This document shows positions 23,175 to 31,764 of a DNA stretch of 37,693 nucleotides, piece after piece. Source of the stretch: Streptomyces sp. NRRL F-5123 (GTDB lineage: Bacteria; Actinomycetota; Actinomycetes; Streptomycetales; Streptomycetaceae); assembly GCF_000721495.1 (NCBI RefSeq), contig NZ_JOHY01000063.1, forward strand, positions 1-37,693, written 5' to 3'. A model generated the notes under the pieces. It was given only the letters and a program-made list of their open reading frames with translations. It was not told the origin of the DNA and did no database searches. Each line of letters begins with the position of its first letter. Within the stretch, counting starts at the first letter, position 1. The translations under genes were made by a program, and so were the position numbers.

Positions 23175-25271
23175 TCAGCCCGGCATCAGTCCCGCCAGCC
23201 GCGCGCCCAGCACCGGGGTCAGCGCCGCCGCGAAGCCCTCCGCGATGTGGTTGTCGTCCCGGTAGACCATCGTGTTGCCGGCCACCACCGGGCACGTCCC
23301 GTCCGGCGCGCACAGCCACGGGGCCGGGTCGATCAGAGCGGCCCCCGACGCCCGCGCCGCGTCCGTGAGGGCCAGTCGCCGGGTGCCGCGCAGCGCGCGG
23401 TCCCGGGGCTCGGCGCAGTCCGTCAGCGCCAGCGGGTGGTCGGCGGCGCAGTCCACGGCGTCCGACTTCGGCGTGGGCGTGTCCAGCACGGCGGCGATCC
23501 GCGCCCCGTCCGCGCGGAGTTGCGCGAAGGTCTTGTCGAAGCCCTCGGCCCACTGCTCGCGCAGGTCGCGCTCGGGGTCCACGGGGTCGCCCGCGTCCTT
23601 GGCCGAGACCAGGACCAGGTCGGGGTGCAGCGCGGCGATGCGGGTCAGAGCGTCCTGCCGCCAGGTGTCGCACGCGGTGTACGGCGCGCCCTGGGAGATG
23701 ATCGTGACGTCGGCGGCCTTGCAGGAGGCCTTGGTGAACGACACGACCCGCCAGTGCCGTTCGCGCCCGAGCCGGTCGAGCGCCGGGAACCACTGGGCGG
23801 CGTGCGAGTCGCCGAAGACCACGACGACCTTGTCCGCGCTCGTGTCGCCGTACGCACAGCTCCGGTCGGGTACGTGCGTCGCGCGGTATTCGACGTGGCA
23901 GCCGTCACGGAAGACCGCCGACCGCTCCGGTTTGACGTCCGCGAGCGGCGGCGCGAGGTTGCTCGGCAGCTTGCCGCCGGACGCCGCCAGCAACTGCGTG
24001 AGCCGCAGCCCCGGGTTCGGCGCGGCCGTCAGCTCCCGCGCGAGGTCGGGGGCGGGCCCGCCCGCGCTGATGCCCGGCGGGAAGAGCGACGCGGTGAGCG
24101 CCGCCACCGCGGCACCCGCCGACAGGACGCCGCCCAGCCGCAGCGCGCGCCGGGGCCGGCCGCGGAAGGCGGCGTGGAAGCGCACCGGGTCCTCCACCAG
24201 CCGCAGCGTCACCCACGCGAGGCCCAGCGCCACCGCGCTCAGCGCCAGCCCGAGCCGTACGCCCGCGGGGCGGCCGAGCGCGGCGGGCCCGATCACCAGC
24301 AGCGGCCAGTGCCACAGGTACCAGCCGTACGACAGCCCGCCGACCCGTACGGCCGGCCGCCGCGCGAGCAGCAGCCCGGCCCCGTACCGTACGGGCGCCC
24401 CCGCCCCGCCCGCGAGGACGAGCAGCGTGCCCAGCACCGGCAGCAGCGCGTACCGCCCGGGGAAGGCGGTGTCGTCGTCGAATCGCACCGCCGCGAGCAG
24501 CACGCCCGCGAGCCCCGCCCAGCTCATGGCCGCCGCGGCCCATCCCGGCAGCCGCCCCAGCCGCCGGGCCCCCAGCGCGAGCAGCGCGCCCGCGCCCAGC
24601 TCCCAGAAGCGGGCGTGCGTGCCGAAGTAGCCCCAGGACGGCGAGCCGGCCGTCAGCGAGGTGTTCAGCCGGTACGACACCAGGCACAGCGCGGCCAGCA
24701 CCACCGCGGGGGCGGCCAGCGGGCGCCCGTACCGCCGCCCCACCCGCCAGGCGAGGGCGAGCAGCAGCGGCCACACCACGTAGAACTGCTCCTCCACCGC
24801 GAGCGACCAGAAGTGCTGGAAGGGCGAGGGCGGGCTGTCGGCGTTCAGGTAGTCGGTGCCGGCCTTCGCGAGGCGGAAGTTGACGGCGTAGAGCGAGCTG
24901 GCCAGGGCGTCGCCCGCGTATTCGGTGAAGCGCACCTTCGACAGCCACAGCCGCGACCCGGCCAGCGTGACCAGGACGACGAGCGTGGCGGCGGGCAGCA
25001 GCCGCAGCGCACGCCGGGCGTAGAAGCCGCGCACGGACACGCGGCCGGAGGCGGCGAGCTCGCGCAGCAGCAGCGAGGTGATGAGGAAGCCGGAGACGAC
25101 GAAGAAGACGTCCACCCCGACGTAGCCCCCGGCGACCGCGCCCACCCCGCAGTGCGCGAGCACCACGAGGGTGACGGCGACCGCCCGCAGCCCCTGGACG
25201 TCGAGCCGGACCGGTGGCCGGTCCTTCCCGGTGGCCGGCGTGACGTGATGGGCGGGGGAGAGGGTGGTCAC
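23175..25271 (-). CDS. OafA-type acyltransferase with C-terminal SGNH domain
   Basis: A 698-residue membrane O-acyltransferase. Residues about 20-370 are the acyltransferase-3 domain with about ten helices: DVQGLRAVAVTLVVLAHCGV (catalytic His), GGYVGVDVFFVVSGFLIT, FYARRALRLLPA and FWSLAVEEQFYVVWPLLLAL. Residues about 440-698 form a periplasmic-side SGNH hydrolase-like domain with VVVFGDSHAAQWFP (nucleophile Ser) and DDNHIAEGF (Asp-x-x-His). The fusion is typical of enzymes that acetylate exported polysaccharides or secondary metabolites; the acceptor is unknown. The GTG start at 25271 has AAGGAAC upstream. Confidence 0.93.
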   Translation of the reverse strand: MTTLSPAHHVTPATGKDRPPVRLDVQGLRAVAVTLVVLAHCGVGAVAGGYVGVDVFFVVSGFLITSLLLRELAASGRVSVRGFYARRALRLLPAATLVVLVTLAGSRLWLSKVRFTEYAGDALASSLYAVNFRLAKAGTDYLNADSPPSPFQHFWSLAVEEQFYVVWPLLLALAWRVGRRYGRPLAAPAVVLAALCLVSYRLNTSLTAGSPSWGYFGTHARFWELGAGALLALGARRLGRLPGWAAAAMSWAGLAGVLLAAVRFDDDTAFPGRYALLPVLGTLLVLAGGAGAPVRYGAGLLLARRPAVRVGGLSYGWYLWHWPLLVIGPAALGRPAGVRLGLALSAVALGLAWVTLRLVEDPVRFHAAFRGRPRRALRLGGVLSAGAAVAALTASLFPPGISAGGPAPDLARELTAAPNPGLRLTQLLAASGGKLPSNLAPPLADVKPERSAVFRDGCHVEYRATHVPDRSCAYGDTSADKVVVVFGDSHAAQWFPALDRLGRERHWRVVSFTKASCKAADVTIISQGAPYTACDTWRQDALTRIAALHPDLVLVSAKDAGDPVDPERDLREQWAEGFDKTFAQLRADGARIAAVLDTPTPKSDAVDCAADHPLALTDCAEPRDRALRGTRRLALTDAARASGAALIDPAPWLCAPDGTCPVVAGNTMVYRDDNHIAEGFAAALTPVLGARLAGLMPG

Positions 25272-25390
25272 GAAATGCGTTCCTTGCGTCGGGTACGGCC
25301 GTACGGTTCGGCCCCACTCCGCTCCTCGACAGGAACGCCCCGTTCACGCCCACCGAACGGCTGAATCTTCGGCGAAAGCCTGTTGGGCTC

Positions 25391-25467
25391 CTCACACCGA
25401 GCGGCGTGCCTCACACCGGCCCGCGTGCCTCGCACCCACCGGCGTGCCTCGCACCGACCCGGCGTGC
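25391..25467. repeat. 19-20 bp tandem repeat x4 between acyltransferase and rarD
   Basis: Four imperfect head-to-tail copies of CTCRCACCSRSCSGCGTGC start at 25391, 25410, 25429 and 25448, and a decayed fifth runs into the end of rarD. They fill most of the gap between the rarD stop and the acyltransferase promoter region. Confidence 0.85.
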
Positions 25468-25469
25468 CC

Positions 25470-26435
25470 TCACGCCGTCCCGGCGGTCTCCTCGGGGAAG
25501 TCCGCGGTGGGAACGGCGGCGGCCGACGCCGCGGCCCTGGCCCGCGCCAGCTGCGTACGGGAGCGGCGCGCGGTCCGCAGCGCGTCGCCGGTCAGCAGCA
25601 CGAGCGCCGCCCAGACCAGCAGGAAGCCCGCCCACTGCTCGCCGGACATCGTCTCGTGGAAGTGCAGGACGCCGATCAGGAACTGGAAGACCGGTGCCAG
25701 GTACTGGAGCAGCCCCAGGGTCGACAGCGGCAGCCGGTTCGCCGACATGCCGAAGCACACCAGCGGCACCGCCGTCACGAAACCGGCGAGCGCGAGCAGG
25801 CTCGCGTGGCCCGCGCCGTGCGAGGCGAAGGTCGCGTCGCCGCGCCCGCCGAGCACCAGCAGGAAGCCCAGCGCCGGCAGGAACTGCACGGACGTCTCGG
25901 CGGCCAGCGACTCCAGACCGCCCATGGCGATCTTCTTCTTCACCAGCCCGTAGGCGCCGAAGCTGAAGGCGAGCACGAGCGCGATCCACGGCGGCCGCCC
26001 GTAGCCGACCGCGAGCACGCACACCGCGAGGCAGCCGATGCCGACCGCGGCCCACTGCACCGGCCGCAGCCGCTCGTGCAGCACGAGCACCGCGAGGGCG
26101 ATCGTGACCAGCGGGTTGATGAAGTAGCCGAGCGAGGTCTCCACGACATGGCCGGCGTTGACCGCCCAGATGTACATGCCCCAGTTGACCGACACCGTCG
26201 CCGCGGCGACCGCGACCAGCGCGAGCCGCCGCGGCTGCCGTATCAGCTCGCCGATCCACGCCCACCGGCGCAGCACGAGCAGCAGCGCCGCGACGACCAC
26301 CAGCGACCACACCATCCGGTGGGCCAGGATCTCCCCGGCCCCGGCCGGCTCCAGGAGCGGCCAGTACAGCGGGAAGAGACCCCACATGCCGTACGCCGCG
26401 AAGCCGTAGACCAGCCCTGCGCGCTTGTCGCCCAT
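25470..26435 (-). CDS. rarD: EamA/RarD family membrane transporter
   Basis: A 321-residue member of the drug/metabolite transporter superfamily with ten predicted helices in two EamA halves. The RarD-type start reads MGDKRAGLVYGFAAYGMWGL FPLYWPLL (26435 onward). Further marks are EILAHRMVWSLV, NWGMYIWAVNAGHVVETSLG YFINPL, and in the second half GLLQYLAPVFQFLIGV and HETMSGEQW. The substrate is not established; the original link was to chloramphenicol sensitivity. The ATG at 26435 is preceded by GGGGAGGACGGG. The C-terminal 35 residues are an Arg/Ala-rich cytoplasmic tail. Confidence 0.92.
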   Translation of the reverse strand: MGDKRAGLVYGFAAYGMWGLFPLYWPLLEPAGAGEILAHRMVWSLVVVAALLLVLRRWAWIGELIRQPRRLALVAVAAATVSVNWGMYIWAVNAGHVVETSLGYFINPLVTIALAVLVLHERLRPVQWAAVGIGCLAVCVLAVGYGRPPWIALVLAFSFGAYGLVKKKIAMGGLESLAAETSVQFLPALGFLLVLGGRGDATFASHGAGHASLLALAGFVTAVPLVCFGMSANRLPLSTLGLLQYLAPVFQFLIGVLHFHETMSGEQWAGFLLVWAALVLLTGDALRTARRSRTQLARARAAASAAAVPTADFPEETAGTA

Positions 26436-26613
26436 CGCCCCGACCCGTCCTCCCCGCACCCTGGGTGCGCGCCGTGCCGCCGCCGTACGTGCTCCCCGGC
26501 GAACGGACGCGGTACGGACCCCGATACGGGTGCGGCCCTTACGACGGTAGCGGTCGGCGGCAGTGCCGCGCCAGGGGCATTCCGCGGATCGGTCCTGACA
26601 TCTCCGGCGTCGC

Positions 26614-27489
26614 TCAGGCGAGGGCCCCGAGCCCGCGCAGCTCCGTCGTGACGGTCTCCCGCAGCGTCGTCGTCGGGCGGCCCAGCAGCCGGGCCAGGTC
26701 GCCGCTCGTGCCCGCGAGCAGGCCGCGCGCGATGGCGTTGTCGACGTCGACCAGCACCTCGGCGAACGCCGCCGGCACGCCGACACCCGTCAGGATCTCC
26801 AGCCGCTGCTCGCCGCTGATGTCCTGGTACGCCACCGGCCGCCCGGACAGCTCCGCCACCACGGCCGCGTACTCCGGGAAGCTCCACGCGGTGTCGCCGC
26901 TCAGCTCGTACGCCCGGTTCTCGTGCCCGTCGGTCGCCAGCACGACCGCGGCCGCCGCCGCGTAGTCCGCGCGGGCCGCCGACGCGACCCGGCCCTCACC
27001 GGCGTTGCCGATCACCACGCCGTGCTCCAGCACCGCGGGCAGGTTCGCCGTGTAGACCTCGGTGTACCAGCCGTTGCGCAGCAGCACGTACGGCACGCCG
27101 GAGGCCGTGACCAGCTCCTCCGTCGCCCGGTGCTCGTCCGCGAGGGTGAAGTCCGCCGCGGGCCCGCCCAGCACGCTGGTGTACGCCAGCAGCGCCACGC
27201 CGGCCTTGGCCGCCGCGTCGATCACGGCGGAGTGCTGCGGCATCCGGCGGCCGACCTCGTTGCCCGAGATGAGCAGGACGCGGTCGCCCGCGGTGAAGGC
27301 GCCCGCGAGCGAGTCGGGGGCGTCGTAGTCGGCGACGCGCACCTCGACGCCCTGGGCGGCGAGGTCCGCCGCCTTGCCGCTGTCGCGGACGACCGCGGCG
27401 ACGGCGTCCGGGGCCACGCCCCGCGCCAGCAGGTCCGCGATGACGAGTCGGCCCAGCTGGCCGGTGGCTCCGGTGACGGCGATACTCAC
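26614..27489 (-). CDS. NmrA/QorB-type NAD(P)H-dependent quinone reductase
   Basis: A 291-residue atypical short-chain reductase. Its N-terminal SIAVTGATGQLGRLVIADLL carries the dinucleotide-binding glycines. GVEVRVADYDAPDSLAGAF, DRVLLISGNEVG and LLAYTSVLGGP follow the QorB (quinone oxidoreductase 2) pattern, and RNGWYTEVY is the conserved aromatic segment near the active site. There is no Tyr-x-x-x-Lys site, as usual for this group. It may reduce quinones or act as an NAD(P)H sensor. The GTG at 27489 has GGAGGG 5-10 bases upstream. Codons upstream of it are probably not translated. It stands alone. Confidence 0.9.
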   Translation of the reverse strand: MSIAVTGATGQLGRLVIADLLARGVAPDAVAAVVRDSGKAADLAAQGVEVRVADYDAPDSLAGAFTAGDRVLLISGNEVGRRMPQHSAVIDAAAKAGVALLAYTSVLGGPAADFTLADEHRATEELVTASGVPYVLLRNGWYTEVYTANLPAVLEHGVVIGNAGEGRVASAARADYAAAAAVVLATDGHENRAYELSGDTAWSFPEYAAVVAELSGRPVAYQDISGEQRLEILTGVGVPAAFAEVLVDVDNAIARGLLAGTSGDLARLLGRPTTTLRETVTTELRGLGALA

Positions 27490-27810
27490 GTTTTCCCTCC
27501 GGGGGGTACGCACGAGGTGGCTCGCCCTCACCGTATCCGGGCTCGCCCCCCGGGGCCCCTCCGCAGGGTGGCGCCCCTGAGCCGCACATGCCCGCGCCGG
27601 CCGGCGTTTTCAGGTGCCCCCAGCCACCGACCTCGTGCACGTCGTCACCGGCCCGAGGGGGCAGTACGGCTCGTGCCGGACCACGGGCCGGTGGTGGGTT
27701 GCTCGCGCAGTGCCCCGCGCCCCTTGAGTACCCGGCGCGGCAGGCGCAGGCTGAAACGCTCGCCCCGCAGGGCAGGGCGCCCGGATCGGCGCCCCGCCCG
27801 GAGGGACGGG
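27490..27810. other. Intergenic region with a dispersed Streptomyces-type repeat
   Basis: No gene is seen. The part at about 27695-27727 (GTTGCTCGCGCAGTGCCCCG, then CGCCCCTTGAG) matches, from memory, a short sequence that recurs in non-coding DNA across many Streptomyces genomes, usually as CTCGCGCAGTTCCCCGCGCC. The remainder is GC-rich without clear hairpins. Confidence 0.45.
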
Positions 27811-28824
27811 CTAGGACACCGTCCAGGTGTCGCCACCGGCGAGGAGGGAGGCGAGGTCACCCGGACCGCCGGCGGCAGCCGCTTCGTCGAGTTGCTCGGC
27901 CATCTGCGTGTCGTAAACGGGCCGCGCCACATCGCGGAAGATGCCGATCGGCGTCGGCTCGTCCAGGCGCGACAGCGCGAACGCGGTCGACGGACCGGCC
28001 GCGTGCGTGTCGTGGACGAGCGCCTGACCCGCCGGATCGGCCAGCTCGGTGAAGGCCAGCTCACCGGTGGCGGGGTCGCGGACGACCCCGTGGCCGTCCC
28101 CGAGGGTGATGGGCTGCCCGTGCTCCAGCCGGATCACCGCATCGCCCGAGTCCTTGATCGCGTCGAACGCCCCGTCGTTGAAGATGGGGCAGTTCTGGTA
28201 GATCTCCACGAGCGCCGTGCCGTGGTGCTCGGCGGCGGCCCGCAGTACGGACTGCAGGTGCTTGCGGTCGGAGTCGATCGTCCGCGCCACGAACGTGGCC
28301 TCCGCGCCGAGCGCGAGGGAGACCGGGTTGAAGGGCGCGTCCAGCGAGCCCATCGGCGTGGACTTCGTGATCTTCCCGGTCTCGGACGTCGGGCTGTACT
28401 GGCCCTTCGTCAGCCCGTAGATCCGGTTGTTGAAGAGCAGGATCTTGAGGTTGACGTTGCGGCGCAGCGCGTGGATGAGGTGGTTGCCGCCGATCGAGAG
28501 GGCGTCGCCGTCGCCGGTGACGACCCACACCGACAGGTCGCGCCGCGAGGTCGCGAGGCCGGTGGCGATGGCGGGGGCACGTCCGTGGATGGAGTGCATG
28601 CCGTAGGTGTTCATGTAGTACGGGAAGCGCGACGAGCAGCCGATCCCGGAGATGAACACCACGTTCTCGCGAGCGAGTTCGAGCTCGGGCATGAAGGACT
28701 GGACGGCGGCCAGCACGGCGTAGTCACCGCAGCCGGGGCACCAGCGCACCTCCTGGTCGGACTTGAAGTCCTTCATCGTCTGCTTCGCGGTCGCCTTGGG
28801 GACCAGCGTCAGCGCCTCAGACAT
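27811..28824 (-). CDS. korB: 2-oxoacid:ferredoxin oxidoreductase, beta subunit
   Basis: The thiamine-diphosphate subunit of KorAB, which decarboxylates 2-oxoglutarate (or a related oxoacid) with CoA and reduces ferredoxin. It has 337 residues. RWCPGCGDYAVL provides two cluster Cys and GIGCSSRFPYY a third. The ThDP/magnesium motif is VTGDGDALSIGGNHLIHALRRN, and NNRIYGLTKGQYSPTS is the conserved substrate-side loop. The ATG at 28824 overlaps the end of korA by eight bases, so translation is coupled. It is the last gene of a two-gene leftward operon. Confidence 0.94.
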   Translation of the reverse strand: MSEALTLVPKATAKQTMKDFKSDQEVRWCPGCGDYAVLAAVQSFMPELELARENVVFISGIGCSSRFPYYMNTYGMHSIHGRAPAIATGLATSRRDLSVWVVTGDGDALSIGGNHLIHALRRNVNLKILLFNNRIYGLTKGQYSPTSETGKITKSTPMGSLDAPFNPVSLALGAEATFVARTIDSDRKHLQSVLRAAAEHHGTALVEIYQNCPIFNDGAFDAIKDSGDAVIRLEHGQPITLGDGHGVVRDPATGELAFTELADPAGQALVHDTHAAGPSTAFALSRLDEPTPIGIFRDVARPVYDTQMAEQLDEAAAAGGPGDLASLLAGGDTWTVS

Positions 28825-30775
28825 CTGCGTTCTCCTCTGCCTTCGCGATGATCGCCTGCGCGAGCTGTTCCGCCTTGAAGGGCAGGCCGGTCACCTGGGT
28901 CAGGGACCGGGCGTCCACCAGGTACTTCGCCCGCAGCAGATGGGCGAGCTGGCCGAGGTTCATCTCGGGCACGACGACCTTGTCGTAGCCGGCCAGCAGC
29001 GTGCCGAGGTTCGCCGGGAAGGGGTTCAGGTGGCGCAGGTGGGCCTGGGCCACCGAGAGCCCCGCGGTGCGGATGCGGCGGACGGCCGCGGTGATCGGGC
29101 CGTAGGTGGAGCCCCAGCCGATGACGAGGGTGCGGGCGTTGCCCGACGGGTCGTCGACCTCGACGTCCGGCACCTTGATGCCGTCGATCTTGGCCTGCCG
29201 GGTGTGGACCATCAGCTCGTGGTTGGCCGGGTCGTACGAGATGTTGCCCGAGCCGTTCTGCTTCTCGATGCCGCCGATGCGGTGCTCCAGGCCCGCGGTG
29301 CCGGGGACGGCCCAGGGGCGGGCGAGCGTCTCCTCGTCGCGGATGTACGGCCAGAAGACGCGCGAGCCGTCGGCGGTCGTGTGGTTCGGCTCGGTTGCGA
29401 ACTCGACCCGCAGGTCCGGGAGTTCGTCGACGGACGGGATGAGCCAGGGCTCGGAGCCGTTGGCCAGGTAGCCGTCCGAGAGGAGGAAGACCGGGGTGCG
29501 GTAGGTGAGCGCGATCCGGGCCGCCTCCAGGGCGGCGTTGAAGCAGTCGGCCGCGGTGGCGGGGGCGACGACCGGGACGGGTGCCTCGCCGTTGCGGCCG
29601 TACATCGCCTGCAGCAGGTCGGCCTGCTCGGTCTTGGTGGGCAGGCCGGTGGAGGGGCCGCCGCGCTGGATGTCGACGACCAGCAGCGGCAGTTCGAGGG
29701 AGACCGCGAGGCCGATCGTCTCGGACTTCAGGGCCACGCCCGGCCCCGAGGTGGTGGTGACGGCGAGCGAGCCGCCGAAGGCCGCGCCCAGCGCCGCGCC
29801 GATCGCCGCGATCTCGTCCTCGGCCTGGAAGGTGCGCACACCGAAGTTCTTGTGCCGCGACAGCTCGTGCAGGATGTCGGAGGCCGGGGTGATCGGGTAC
29901 GAGCCCAGGAAGAGCGGCAGTTCGGAGCGCTGCGAGGCGGCGACGAGGCCGTAGGCGAGCGCCAGGTTGCCGGAGATGTTGCGGTAGGTGCCCTTGGGGA
30001 AGGCCGCCGAGGCGGGCGCGACCTCGTAGGAGACCGCGAAGTCCTCGGTGGTCTCGCCGAAGTTCCACCCCGCGCGGAAGGCGGTGATGTTCGCCCGCGC
30101 GATGTCCGGCTTCTTGGCGAACTTCTTGAGCAGGAAGGCCTCGGTGTTCTCCGTCGGGCGGTGGTACATCCACGACAGCAGGCCGAGCGCGAACATGTTC
30201 TTCGCCCGCTCGGCGTCCTTGCGCGCCAGGCCGCTCTCCTTGAGCGCCTCCAGCGTCAGCGACGTCAGCGGCACCCGGTGCACCGCGTACGCGGCGAGGG
30301 TGTCGTCGTCCAGCGGGTTGGCCGCCCAGCCCACCTTCGCGAGCGCGCGCTTGGTGAACTCGTCGGTGTCCACGATGATCTCGGCGCCGCGCGGCAGGTC
30401 GCCCAGGTTCGCCTTCAGCGCCGCCGGGTTCATCGCCACCAGCACGTCCGGCGCGTCGCCGGGGGTGAGGATGTCGTGGTCGGCGAAGTGCAGCTGGAAG
30501 GACGAGACACCGGGGAGCGTGCCTGCGGGGGCCCGGATCTCGGCGGGGAAGTTCGGCAGCGTGGACAGGTCGTTGCCGAAAGACGCCGTTTCCGACGTGA
30601 ATCGGTCACCCGTCAACTGCATGCCGTCGCCCGAGTCGCCGGCGAAGCGGATGATCACGCGGTCGAGCCGCTTGGTCTCCTTGGCCGGGCTGCGCTGTTC
30701 GCCGAGTACGTCGACCACTGCGGGTGACTCGTCCGCGGTGGCCGCGGCAATGGGGCTGCTGACCTGGCTGGTCAC
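28817..30775 (-). CDS. korA: 2-oxoacid:ferredoxin oxidoreductase, alpha subunit
   Basis: A 652-residue fused gamma-alpha subunit of KorAB. The N-terminal gamma domain has RVIIRFAGDSGDGMQLTGDR and PAEIRAPAGTLPGVSSFQL. The alpha domain has LFLGSYPITPASDILHELS (the YPITP motif for thiamine and CoA handling), EDEIAAIGAALGAAFGG and TTTSGPGVALKSE. With KorB it replaces or supplements the NAD-linked 2-oxoglutarate dehydrogenase and sends electrons to ferredoxin. The GTG start at 30775 has an excellent AAGGAGGG site. The gene lies 167 bases downstream of the response regulator in the same direction, with palindromes between. No ferredoxin gene is in the window. Confidence 0.95.
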   Translation of the reverse strand: MTSQVSSPIAAATADESPAVVDVLGEQRSPAKETKRLDRVIIRFAGDSGDGMQLTGDRFTSETASFGNDLSTLPNFPAEIRAPAGTLPGVSSFQLHFADHDILTPGDAPDVLVAMNPAALKANLGDLPRGAEIIVDTDEFTKRALAKVGWAANPLDDDTLAAYAVHRVPLTSLTLEALKESGLARKDAERAKNMFALGLLSWMYHRPTENTEAFLLKKFAKKPDIARANITAFRAGWNFGETTEDFAVSYEVAPASAAFPKGTYRNISGNLALAYGLVAASQRSELPLFLGSYPITPASDILHELSRHKNFGVRTFQAEDEIAAIGAALGAAFGGSLAVTTTSGPGVALKSETIGLAVSLELPLLVVDIQRGGPSTGLPTKTEQADLLQAMYGRNGEAPVPVVAPATAADCFNAALEAARIALTYRTPVFLLSDGYLANGSEPWLIPSVDELPDLRVEFATEPNHTTADGSRVFWPYIRDEETLARPWAVPGTAGLEHRIGGIEKQNGSGNISYDPANHELMVHTRQAKIDGIKVPDVEVDDPSGNARTLVIGWGSTYGPITAAVRRIRTAGLSVAQAHLRHLNPFPANLGTLLAGYDKVVVPEMNLGQLAHLLRAKYLVDARSLTQVTGLPFKAEQLAQAIIAKAEENADV

Positions 30776-30830
30776 GGGTTGGGCCCTCCTTCGAGGCTGC
30801 GGCTCACCGTCATCGTACGGGCGTTAGGGT

Positions 30831-30864
30831 GCCCTTCCCGGGACGTCCCGCTATCTGGAAGGGC
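30831..30864. promoter_or_regulatory. Nested palindromes upstream of korA
   Basis: Outer arms GCCCTTCC (30831-30838) and GGAAGGGC (30857-30864) enclose the perfect 12-bp palindrome CGGGACGTCCCG (30839-30850) plus CTATCT. The element lies 56-89 bases before the korA start. It could be an operator for korAB or a structured RNA element. Confidence 0.55.
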
Positions 30865-30936
30865 CATGTATCGCCGATTCTTCCGCATGATGAGACGGTG
30901 TCTCGCCATGCGGGACGTGCGGATGGTCGGAGGCCG

Positions 30937-30959
30937 CGTACCTCAGGAGTTGAGGTACG
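30937..30959 (-). terminator. Hairpin spanning the response regulator stop codon
   Basis: Perfect 9-bp arms CGTACCTCA (30937-30945) and TGAGGTACG (30951-30959) with a 5-base loop include the stop codon (complement of 30943-30945). It could slow ribosomes or polymerase at the end of the gene. No T-run. Confidence 0.45.
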
Positions 30960-31602
30960 TGAGCACGGCAAGTACCCGACGGTGATCCCCGTCACTAGGG
31001 GCCAGCCCCAGCTTCAGGAAGATGTTGCTGACGTGCTTCTCCACCGCTCCGTCGCTTACCACGAGCTGCTTGGCGATCGCTGAATTCGTGCGTCCCTCAG
31101 CCATGAGGCCCAGCACCTCGCGTTCTCGCGGAGTGAGACGGATCAGGACGTCCTGCTTGCGGCTGCGGCCGAGCAGCTGGGCCACCACCTCGGGGTCCAG
31201 TGCCGTACCCCCCTCGGCCACTCTGACCACGGCATCCACGAATTCGCGGACATCCGCGACGCGGTCCTTGAGGAGGTAGCCGACCCCCCGGCTGCTGCCC
31301 GCGAGGAGCTCCGTCGCGTACTGCTCTTCCACATACTGAGACAGCACCAGGACGCCCACCTGCGGATGGTCCCGGCGCAGCTGCACCGCCGCCCGGACGC
31401 CTTCGTCCGTATGGGTCGGCGGCATCCGCACGTCGGCGACCACCACGTCGGGCGCCGCACCCGTCGCCGCCAGTTCGTCGACCGCCTTGATCAGGCCGAC
31501 CGCGTCGCCGACGCCGGCCACCACGTCGTGGCCCCGGTCGGTCAGCAGCCGCGTCAGGCCCTCCCGCAGCAGTACCGAATCCTCGGCGATGACCACTCGC
31601 AC
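30943..31602 (-). CDS. LuxR/NarL-family response regulator
   Basis: A 219-residue two-component regulator. The receiver domain begins VRVVIAEDSVLLREGLTRLL, with the acidic pocket near Asp8, the phospho-acceptor Asp57 in VVVADVRMPP and the Lys in GYLLKDRV. The C-terminal LuxR helix-turn-helix has LTPREREVLGLMAEGRTNSA IAKQL and EKHVSNIFLKLGL. The GTG at 31602 follows GGAGGACAAGG; longer in-frame extensions have no homology. Probable partners are the two kinases at 32837 and 34425, separated from it by a quinone oxidoreductase gene on the other strand. Plausible targets, by position, are korAB, the kinases or nuo. Confidence 0.93.
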   Translation of the reverse strand: MRVVIAEDSVLLREGLTRLLTDRGHDVVAGVGDAVGLIKAVDELAATGAAPDVVVADVRMPPTHTDEGVRAAVQLRRDHPQVGVLVLSQYVEEQYATELLAGSSRGVGYLLKDRVADVREFVDAVVRVAEGGTALDPEVVAQLLGRSRKQDVLIRLTPREREVLGLMAEGRTNSAIAKQLVVSDGAVEKHVSNIFLKLGLAPSDGDHRRVLAVLTYLNS

Positions 31603-31764
31603 CCTTGTCCTCCACCGTCGCGTTCCCCCGTGTCCGTCTGACCCGCCCAGCATCCCAGCATCCGCGCCCGGATGGGGAATACGGTTTCTCCGGGCAAGGT
31701 TGCGCCCCGAATGCCGGGTGGCCGCCGCGACCGACGTCGCCGGCGGCCGGGGAGAGGAGTGCGT

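Noticed and set aside
25391..25467. CRISPR-like array
   Set aside because: The units are directly adjacent at 19-20 bp with no unique spacers, so this is a simple tandem repeat.
27588..28052. Plus-strand open frame over the kor 3' region
   Set aside because: It covers an intergenic repeat and the reverse complement of korB, and has no recognisable protein features.
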